Below, piece by piece: positions 14,635 through 20,396 of a stretch of DNA of 20,396 nucleotides (positions are counted from its first letter, which is position 1; the number at the start of each line of letters is the position of its first letter). The stretch is taken from the NCBI RefSeq assembly GCF_030272895.1, contig NZ_JALRNF010000060.1:1-20396 (forward strand), given 5' to 3'. Source of the stretch: Pseudomonas sp. BGr12. Its GTDB lineage: Bacteria > Pseudomonadota > Gammaproteobacteria > Pseudomonadales > Pseudomonadaceae. Below the pieces are notes generated by a model. The model did no database searches, had not been told where the DNA came from, and was given only the letters and a program-made list of their open reading frames with translations. The position numbers were made by a program, and so were the translations under genes.

Positions 14635-15885
14635 TCACTCATAACGTAGCGCCTCCGCAGGCTGGGTGCGTGCCGCACGCCAGGCCGGATACAGGGTGGC
14701 GAGGAAACTCAGGACCAATGCCGCACCGCAGACCATCCACACGTCTTCGGCCATGATCCGCGACGGCAGGTAGTCGATGAAGTAGACGTCGGCATTGAGG
14801 AACTTGTGGCCGATCAGGGTTTCGAGCCCGGCGATCGCGGCACTGACATTGAGCGCGGCGAGGATGCCGACCAGCGCGCCGATCAGGGTGCCGACCACGC
14901 CGATTACCGTGCCCTGGACCATGAAGATGGCCATGATCTGCCCCGGTGTCGAACCCAGGGTGCGCAGGATGGCGATGTCGCCCTTCTTGTCGTTGACCAC
15001 CATCACCAGGGTGGAAATGATGTTGAACGCCGCCACCGCCACGATCAGCAACAGCAGCAGGCCGATCATGGCCTTCTCCATGCGGATCGCCTGGTACAGG
15101 TTGCCGTGGGTGCGGGTCCAGTCGCGGGCGTAGAACTCCTGGTCGCCCAGCTTCTGGGCGATGTCCCAGGCGGTGCGCGGGGCCTGGAACAGGTCGTCGA
15201 ACTTCAGGCGCAGGCCCTGGACCTGGTCGGCCTTCCAGCGGTGCAGGCGCGACAGGTCCGACAGGTTGGTCAGGCCCAGGTAGCCGTCGATCTCGCCGGC
15301 GCCGACGTGGAAGATGCCGACCACGGTGAAGCGCTTCATGCGCGGGAACATCCCGGCGGGAGTCACGGTGACCTCGGGGGCGACGAAGGTCAGCTTGTCG
15401 CCGATGCCGACGCCCAGCTTGGTCGCCGCCTTGTCGCCGATCATGATGCCGAACTCGCCCGGGGCCAGGTCATCGAGCTTACCTTCACGAATGAAGTTGT
15501 CGATGATCGACACCTGCCGTTCCTGGGCCGGATCGACGCCATTGAGCAGCACCTTCTGCACCTTGCCCTCATGGGTGAGCAGGCCCTGCATCTGGGTGAA
15601 CGGCGCTACCGCCACAACCCGCGGGTTCTGCTTTACTTGACTGGCAAGGGCGGGCCAGTTGTTGATCGGCTGGCCGGTTTCGAGGGTGGCATGGGGCACC
15701 ATGCCCAATACCCGGGTGCGCATTTCATGATCGAAACCGTTCATGACCGACAGCACCACGATCATCACCACCACGCCCAGGGCGAGGCCGATCATCGAAG
15801 TCAGGGAAATGAACGAGACGAAATGGTTGCGACGCTTGGCACGGGTGTAACGCGTACCGATGAATACGAAGAGAGGTCTGAACAT
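14635..15885 (-). CDS. lolC: Lipoprotein-releasing ABC transporter membrane subunit LolC
   Basis: 416 residues, the first gene of the lolCDE operon, starting [20 protein letters not shown]. It has TM1 at about 25-48 ([20 protein letters not shown]), a periplasmic region of about 220 residues, and three C-terminal TMs ([58 protein letters not shown]), ending AEALRYE. The layout is nearly identical to lolE, reflecting an old tandem duplication around lolD. No strong ribosome site is seen before the ATG. It is divergent from the PilZ gene with a 94-base promoter gap. Confidence 0.92.
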   Translation of the reverse strand: MFRPLFVFIGTRYTRAKRRNHFVSFISLTSMIGLALGVVVMIVVLSVMNGFDHEMRTRVLGMVPHATLETGQPINNWPALASQVKQNPRVVAVAPFTQMQGLLTHEGKVQKVLLNGVDPAQERQVSIIDNFIREGKLDDLAPGEFGIMIGDKAATKLGVGIGDKLTFVAPEVTVTPAGMFPRMKRFTVVGIFHVGAGEIDGYLGLTNLSDLSRLHRWKADQVQGLRLKFDDLFQAPRTAWDIAQKLGDQEFYARDWTRTHGNLYQAIRMEKAMIGLLLLLIVAVAAFNIISTLVMVVNDKKGDIAILRTLGSTPGQIMAIFMVQGTVIGVVGTLIGALVGILAALNVSAAIAGLETLIGHKFLNADVYFIDYLPSRIMAEDVWMVCGAALVLSFLATLYPAWRAARTQPAEALRYE

Positions 15886-15979
15886 GTCGGGGCTTGTTCG
15901 GATGAAAGAGGAACGTCCTTGTGGCGGGGCTTGAATAGCAGCTTTACACTCAGACCACCGCCGCTACCATGGGTTCGCC

Positions 15980-16567
15980 ATGTCGACATTAGATGAAGAA
16001 GATCGCCGCGAATACTACCGTATCGACGATAGGATCGCACTGGAAATTAGCCCGCTGAGCGCAGCCGAAGCCCTTGGCTCAGACTTGTTGCAAGATGATT
16101 CCCCGCTGTTCAACCTGCTCAGTGAATTGCACCTGAGCGAGTTCGAATCCCAGCACCTGCTGCGCCAGCTCAGCGACAAGGATCGCGTGCTGGCTGCCTT
16201 CCTGAAAGCCCAGAACAAGCGCATCGACCTGCTCAGCGCCGTCGTCGCCCAGACCCTGCTCGGCCAGCTCAGCGCGCCGCAGCCGGTGGTGCTGTCCGAA
16301 GGTGGCCTCGAGTTCCACCAGCAGCAACCGATTGCCGCCGGCAGCCGGGTGGCGATAAAGATGGTGCTGATGCCCCAGGCCCTGGGCCTGCTACTGCGTG
16401 CCCGGGTAACCCATTGCGACCGCGAGGCCGATGGCCAGCATGCCATCGGCACCGAGTTCGTCGACATCACCGATGCCCAGCGCCAGTTGCTGGCCCGCTA
16501 CATCCTGCAACGACAAGCCCAACAACGACGCCAGGCGCTGGAACAGAACACCTCCAACGCCTCCTAG
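15980..16567 (+). CDS. PilZ-domain protein (possible c-di-GMP effector)
   Basis: 195 residues. The N-terminus has RREYYRIDDRIAL (9-21), the RxxxR-type arm of PilZ proteins. A helical segment of roughly 80 residues follows (about 25-98), and then the barrel with VVLSEGGLEFHQQQPI and HAIGTEFVDIT. The second c-di-GMP motif, [D/N]xSxxG, is only partly kept: Ser and Gly are present but the first position is Val. Binding is therefore plausible but not assured. The segment between the two motifs is longer than in a minimal PilZ domain. No signal peptide or TM is seen. The ATG at 15980 has only a weak ribosome site. The phosphodiesterase gene starts 29 bases downstream and is probably co-transcribed. 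Confidence 0.82.
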   Translation: MSTLDEEDRREYYRIDDRIALEISPLSAAEALGSDLLQDDSPLFNLLSELHLSEFESQHLLRQLSDKDRVLAAFLKAQNKRIDLLSAVVAQTLLGQLSAPQPVVLSEGGLEFHQQQPIAAGSRVAIKMVLMPQALGLLLRARVTHCDREADGQHAIGTEFVDITDAQRQLLARYILQRQAQQRRQALEQNTSNAS

Positions 16568-16596
16568 CGCTTCACTCTTTTCTTGAAGGAACAAAC

Positions 16597-17319
16597 GTGA
16601 CCCAGATTTACGGCCACCGTGGCGCCAAGGGCGAAGCCCCCGAGAACACCCTGACCAGCTTCCAGCAGTGCCTCAAGCACGGCGTACGACGCTGCGAACT
16701 GGACCTGCACCTGTCGGCCGACAACGAGCTGATGGTCATTCACGACCCCAGCCTCAAGCGCACCACCGGCCGGCGCGGCAAGGTGGTCGAGCAAAACGCT
16801 GCGGACCTGGTGACCTTTGACGCGCGCAAGGGCGGGCCGGGCTGGGTGTCGCCCTGCCCCATTCCACGCCTTCAAACCCTGTTCGAGCACTGCGACTTCG
16901 AACACTGGCAACTGGAGGTCAAGAGCGCCTCGCGCACCCGTGCCGCCACCACCGTGCTGGCGATTCGCGAACTGGCCCAGCAGCATGGCCTGCTCGACAA
17001 GATCACCATTACTTCAAGTTCACGGGAAGTGCTGGGTGCAGCCCTTGAGCTGACGCCGGATATCGCGCGGGGACTGGTCGCCGAATACGCCTGGCTCGAC
17101 CCGCTGAAGGTCGCCCAGAACTATGGCTGCAACTTGCTGGCATTGAACTGGACACTATGCACCCCCGAGCGCCTGCTCAAGGCCCAGCGCCAGGGATTGC
17201 ACGTGTCGGTGTGGACGGTCAACGAGCCGGCGCTGATGCGCAGGCTCGCCGACTTCGGCGTAGACAGCCTGATTACAGACTTTCCCGGTTTGGCCAGCGC
17301 CACCCTCGAGAATCGCTGA
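16597..17319 (+). CDS. Cytoplasmic glycerophosphodiester phosphodiesterase (UgpQ-like)
   Basis: 240 residues from a GTG start at 16597, chosen because AAGGA sits six bases upstream and the GDPD fold begins at once (MTQIYGHRGAKGEAPENT). Catalytic and metal residues seen are His7/Arg8, Glu34 and Asp36 in CELDLHLS, and His49 in VIHDPSLKRTTG. A typical C-terminal strand is present (SVWTVNEPALMRRLADFGVDSLITDFPG). There is no signal peptide, so it is a cytoplasmic UgpQ-type enzyme rather than periplasmic GlpQ. It hydrolyses glycerophosphodiesters to glycerol-3-phosphate and an alcohol. It is followed by a strong GC hairpin and convergent sthA. Confidence 0.92.
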   Translation: MTQIYGHRGAKGEAPENTLTSFQQCLKHGVRRCELDLHLSADNELMVIHDPSLKRTTGRRGKVVEQNAADLVTFDARKGGPGWVSPCPIPRLQTLFEHCDFEHWQLEVKSASRTRAATTVLAIRELAQQHGLLDKITITSSSREVLGAALELTPDIARGLVAEYAWLDPLKVAQNYGCNLLALNWTLCTPERLLKAQRQGLHVSVWTVNEPALMRRLADFGVDSLITDFPGLASATLENR

Positions 17320-17330
17320 AATCGGTCTCC

Positions 17331-17355
17331 CCGGCCGGCTCAGGCCACCGGCCGG
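17331..17355. terminator. GC hairpin between convergent GDPD and sthA genes
   Basis: Perfect 8-bp arms CCGGCCGG at 17331-17338 and 17348-17355 with a 9-base loop, lying between the two stop codons. It is likely shared by both transcripts. No good U-run follows on either side, although AAAAAA at 17364-17369 lies inside the sthA end. Confidence 0.6.
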
Positions 17356-17361
17356 AGCCGC

Positions 17362-18756
17362 TCAAAAAAGCCGGTTGAGGCCGTCGTAGGCCGCTACCCG
17401 ATAGGCTTCGGCCATGGTCGGGTAGTTGAAGGTGGTGTTGACGAAATACTTCAAAGTATTGCGCTCACCCGGCTGGTCCATGATCGCCTGGCCGATGTGG
17501 ACGATCTCCGAGGCCTGGTAGCCGAAGCAGTGCACGCCGAGGATTTCCAGGGTTTCGCGGTGGAACAGGATCTTCAGCATGCCTTGCGGCTCGCCGGCGA
17601 TCTGCGCACGCGCCATACCCTTGAAGAAGGCCTTGCCGACTTCGTACGGCACTTTGGCCTGGGTCAACTCCTGCTCGTTCTTGCCGATCGAGCTGATCTC
17701 CGGAATGGTGTAGATACCGGTCGGCACGTCGTTGACGAAGCGCCAGCTGCCATTGTCGACGATGCTGCCAGCGGCCGAACGGCCCTGGTCGTGGGCGGCA
17801 CTGGCCAGGCTCGGCCAGCCGATCACATCGCCGGCACCGTAGATGTTCTGCAAGTGGGTGCGGTAGTTCTCGTCGACCTCGATCTGACCACGGCTGTTGA
17901 CCTTGATGCCGATGTTTTCCAGGCCCAGCTTGTCGGTGTTGCCGGTACGGCCGTTGCACCAGAGCAAGGCGTCGGCCTTGATCTTCTTGCCAGACTTGAG
18001 GTGCAGGATCACACCGTTGTCCAGGCCTTCGACACGGTCGTACTCTTCGTTGTGACGAACCGTGATGTTGTTGTTGCTGAAGTGGTAGCTCAACGCCTGG
18101 GAAATTTCCGAGTCGAGGAAGCTCAGCAACTGGCTACGGTTGTCCACCAGTTCGACCAGCACACCCAGGCCGCTGAAGATCGAGGCGTATTCGCAACCGA
18201 TGACCCCGGCGCCGTAGACGATCAGCTTGCGCGGGGTGTGGCCGAGGCTGAGGATGGTGTCGCTATCGTAGATCCGCGGGTGGTGGAAATCGATATCGGC
18301 CGGACGATACGGACGCGAACCGGTGGCGATGATGATGTGCTTGGCCACCAGCTTCTCGACCACGCCGTTGGCGCAGACCACTTCGACGGTCTGCTCGTCG
18401 GCGAAGCTGCCGGTGCCGAAGAACACGTCGACACGGTTGCGGGCGTAGTAGCCGGTGCGCGAGGCGACCTGCTTGGAGATGACTTTCTCGGCGCTCTTGA
18501 GCACGTCGGGGAACGAGAACCAGCGAGGCTCACCAATGGCCCGGAACATCGGGTTGGTGTTGAACTGCATGATCTGGCGGACCGAGTGACGCAGGGCCTT
18601 GGACGGGATGGTACCCAGGTGGGTGCAGTTGCCGCCGACCTGGCGACGGCTGTCGACCATCGCCACCTTGCGTCCTGCTTTGGCAGCATTCATTGCCGCC
18701 CCTTCTCCTGCGGGGCCGGAACCCAGCACCACTACGTCGTAGTTGTAGACAGCCAT
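17362..18756 (-). CDS. sthA: Soluble pyridine nucleotide transhydrogenase SthA
   Basis: 464 residues, a flavoprotein of the disulfide-reductase fold that moves hydride between NADPH and NAD+ in the cytoplasm. Residues 12-17 (GSGPAG) bind FAD. The region of the redox disulfide reads [15 protein letters not shown]: Cys44 is present but the second cysteine is Thr49, the mark of STH rather than lipoamide or glutathione reductases. A second Rossmann motif ([17 protein letters not shown]) binds the nicotinamide nucleotide, and the C-terminal dimer domain contains [14 protein letters not shown]. The ATG at 18756 has GAAGGAG six bases upstream. It is transcribed away from apbE across a repeat-bearing gap, so it probably has its own promoter. 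Confidence 0.97.
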   Translation of the reverse strand: MAVYNYDVVVLGSGPAGEGAAMNAAKAGRKVAMVDSRRQVGGNCTHLGTIPSKALRHSVRQIMQFNTNPMFRAIGEPRWFSFPDVLKSAEKVISKQVASRTGYYARNRVDVFFGTGSFADEQTVEVVCANGVVEKLVAKHIIIATGSRPYRPADIDFHHPRIYDSDTILSLGHTPRKLIVYGAGVIGCEYASIFSGLGVLVELVDNRSQLLSFLDSEISQALSYHFSNNNITVRHNEEYDRVEGLDNGVILHLKSGKKIKADALLWCNGRTGNTDKLGLENIGIKVNSRGQIEVDENYRTHLQNIYGAGDVIGWPSLASAAHDQGRSAAGSIVDNGSWRFVNDVPTGIYTIPEISSIGKNEQELTQAKVPYEVGKAFFKGMARAQIAGEPQGMLKILFHRETLEILGVHCFGYQASEIVHIGQAIMDQPGERNTLKYFVNTTFNYPTMAEAYRVAAYDGLNRLF

Positions 18757-18943
18757 GCGTACTCCTTCAGAACAGGCCCGGTCGCCACATTGGCGAGCGG
18801 GGCTAGATCATGTCGCCAGCGGCGCCATGAAAAAATTCGGGTGCAGTCTAATCAAGCTTGAACGCCGCGCACATTAACCCTTGGTCGCGTCGTAGGCTAT
18901 TTTTCTCTGCACTACATCACAAAGTCTCATTCATTCCTGCGAA

Positions 18944-19028
18944 CCCTGTGGGAGCTGGCGAAGCCTGCGATGGGTTCGACTCGATATCGGTGTCGTTTTC
19001 ATCGCTGGCTTCGCCAGCTCCCACAGGG
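18944..19028. repeat. Long inverted repeat, second REP-like family
   Basis: 29-base arms at 18944-18972 and 19000-19028 are inverted copies with one mismatch and a 27-base spacer. The core is GGAGCTGGCGAAGCC, different from the GCGGGGCAAGCCCGC family elsewhere in the window. It lies just past the apbE stop and may serve as its terminator. Between it and the sthA start (18757-18943) I see only presumed promoter DNA. Confidence 0.8.
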
Positions 19029-19044
19029 TGGCCATTGCATGTAC

Positions 19045-20040
19045 CTATCGGGTTACCTGCTCGAAGGCCGGGGTGCTCCGGGCGACGAAACCCTCGGCGA
19101 CCCGGGTCACGAACACCGCGGCAATCCCGTGCTTGAGGGCAAACTCCCAGCCTGCCTGCGGCCCGAGGATCAGCAGCACAGTGGAATAGCCGTCGGCCAT
19201 CAGCGTCGAGCGATCGAATACGGTCACCGCTGCCAGGTCGTGCCGCACGGGTGCGCCGAGACGAGCATCGAAGGCGTGCGAATAGCGCCGGCCATTCTCC
19301 TCGAAATAGTGGCGATAGTCACCGGAGGTCGACACACCGAAACCCTCCAGCGGCACGATCTGACGGGCAATCTGGCGATCGTCACGGGGCAATTCGAGGG
19401 CGATTTTCCAGGCACCGCCATCGGCCTTGCTGCCGACCGCCTTGAGCTCACCGGTGACTTCGACCAGTAAATCCGCGACTCCCAGCGCTTTTAGCCGCGC
19501 CACCAGCAGGTCGACGGCAAAGCCGGCGGCGAGGCTGTTGAAGTCCAGCTCCACAGGCGCATCCTTGCACAGCTGCTCGCCCACTATGCGCAAATGCCCA
19601 TGCCCGACACGCTGGCGAGCACTGTCCAGCGCCTGGGTATCCGGCACTTTTTCCGCTCGCGACTGCGGGCCGAACCCCCATAGATCGAGCAAAGGCTCCA
19701 CGGTGAGATCGAAAGCACCCGCGCTTTGCTGCGACAGCTGCTCACCCAACCGCACCAGCTCCAGCACCTCGACGGGCATGGCCTGGCAGTTGCCCGCTGG
19801 CAGGCGGTTGAACGTCGCGACCAGTGAATCGCCACGATAGGTGGAAAAGCGCTGGTCGATCATCGCCAGCACCTGCTCCACCTCGTGCTGCACCACCTGC
19901 GGCGCAGGCCCGCTGGCCGTGCGAATGTATTGCACGGTGTAACTGCTGCCCATGGTCGGCCCGCTGATGCGCTCCAGCGCATCACCCGGCTTGCAGGCCG
20001 CCAGCACCAGCAGCAGCGCCATCCACAACCCTCTGCCCAT
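19045..20040 (-). CDS. apbE: FAD:protein FMN transferase (ApbE), lipoprotein
   Basis: 331 residues. The N-terminus is a lipoprotein signal (MGRGLWMALLLVLAAC) with lipobox LAAC, Cys16. Family motifs are SGPTMGSSYTVQY, FNSLAAGFAVD, GVSTSGDYRHYF and TLMADGYSTVLLIL. The normally conserved HxxDPxTG block reads HAFDARLGAP, keeping His and Asp but losing Pro and Thr. ApbE attaches FMN covalently to Thr/Ser of periplasm-facing subunits such as NqrB/NqrC or RnfG/RnfD, using Mg and FAD. The ATG at 20040 has AAGGAGG five bases before it. In P. aeruginosa this gene sits beside nqr genes. Here the 350 bases upstream contain only repeats, so the client protein is not visible. Confidence 0.92.
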   Translation of the reverse strand: MGRGLWMALLLVLAACKPGDALERISGPTMGSSYTVQYIRTASGPAPQVVQHEVEQVLAMIDQRFSTYRGDSLVATFNRLPAGNCQAMPVEVLELVRLGEQLSQQSAGAFDLTVEPLLDLWGFGPQSRAEKVPDTQALDSARQRVGHGHLRIVGEQLCKDAPVELDFNSLAAGFAVDLLVARLKALGVADLLVEVTGELKAVGSKADGGAWKIALELPRDDRQIARQIVPLEGFGVSTSGDYRHYFEENGRRYSHAFDARLGAPVRHDLAAVTVFDRSTLMADGYSTVLLILGPQAGWEFALKHGIAAVFVTRVAEGFVARSTPAFEQVTR

Positions 20041-20342
20041 CCATCCTCCTTAAACACGGGGCGAAAAAAGCTCTTCACGAAATCCTGGGGACTATGATCC
20101 TGGGCTTGGGCTGGACTTGGGTGTCGAGGCTGCGGACTTATCCTTTCAATACGGCGACGCTGCCGGCCCCTTCCGCCCTTACGGCGGGTTCCTTTTGTCT
20201 TGGCAAAAGGAACCAAAACCGCTGCTCCTGCATCCGGCCCTGCGCTGCGCTCCGGGTTCCCTCGCTACGGTCGCGAAGTTACGGGTGGTGCCTGTGCTGG
20301 CGCATCTTCGAAGGCATAGGTTGGCGCAGCCTGGCTGACGCC
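20041..20342. repeat. Non-coding region with dispersed-repeat-like hairpin
   Basis: No gene is recognised. At 20187-20214 an 11-bp perfect inverted repeat (GGTTCCTTTTG / CAAAAGGAACC, loop of six) is embedded in CCCTTACGGCGGGTTCC...[13 protein letters not shown] recall similar units scattered between genes in many Pseudomonas genomes. It is followed by GGCCCTGCGCTGCGCTCCGG-type sequence. The apbE promoter must lie at the left edge of this stretch. Confidence 0.5.
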
Positions 20343-20366
20343 ATCGCGGGGCAAGCCCGCTCCTAC
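20343..20366 (+). repeat. Single REP-type element
   Basis: A 24-base copy identical in the core to the elements at 8949-8972 and 12568-12590, in the same plus orientation. A mate may lie beyond the window edge. Confidence 0.8.
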
Positions 20367-20396
20367 GGTTGCTCTTGATCTTCATGCGCGTCAGTT

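Noticed and set aside
12558..14756. Very long open frame on the plus strand opposite lolE/lolD
   Set aside because: It is antisense to clearly conserved lolD/lolE, has His/Gln/Arg-rich shadow composition and starts inside the copS stop and REP. It is an artefact of high GC.
14806..15996. Long plus-strand open frame opposite lolC
   Set aside because: It is antisense to the conserved lolC, with His/Asp/Gln-rich low-complexity composition. It is a shadow frame.
17497..18861. Long plus-strand open frame opposite sthA
   Set aside because: It mirrors the codon pattern of sthA, whose motifs are unmistakable. No family features or ribosome site were seen.

Overview
This window looks like chromosomal DNA from a Pseudomonas of the putida/fluorescens type. 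The evidence is the high GC content, several copies of a short palindromic REP-type repeat built around GCGGGGCAAGCCCGC, and blocks of genes in an order I recall from Pseudomonas genomes: rssB-rssC, mlaA, queF, cupredoxin, copRS, then lolCDE, PilZ, GDPD, sthA, apbE. The species assignment is inference. No rRNA, tRNA, CRISPR array, transposase or integrase was found.

Left part (1-5028). A GC-rich stretch leads into a 634-residue PhoD-type metallophosphatase on the plus strand. It converges on a tight three-gene minus-strand operon (4825 down to 2098) that is clearly AT-richer than the rest. This operon encodes an AurF-type diiron oxygenase with all seven predicted metal ligands, a three-domain FAD/NAD/[2Fe-2S] reductase four bases downstream, and a free-standing class I glutamine amidotransferase. 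It is the most unusual content of the window. It looks like a compact arylamine (or other amine) N-oxidation system with its own electron donor, and no NRPS, PKS or carrier protein lies nearby.

Middle part (5029-12561). The rssB-rssC pair (response regulator/PP2C phosphatase and STAS antagonist; stress sigma-factor control) is followed by mlaA (outer-membrane lipid asymmetry). Then come a HAD-like protein whose catalytic aspartates are lost, a small DUF4404 protein, and queF (queuosine precursor reductase). Next is a copper module: a periplasmic cupredoxin divergent from copR-copS, with a palindromic CopR-box candidate between them.

Right part (12562-20396). The lolC-lolD-lolE lipoprotein-release operon runs leftward, with a terminator-like hairpin between lolD and lolE. 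Divergent from it are a PilZ protein and a cytoplasmic glycerophosphodiester phosphodiesterase. These converge on sthA (soluble transhydrogenase), and the lipoprotein flavin transferase apbE lies upstream of sthA. The last 350 bases hold dispersed repeats and no recognised gene. Most of the window is conserved housekeeping sequence; the accessory content is concentrated at about 2.1-5.0 kb.
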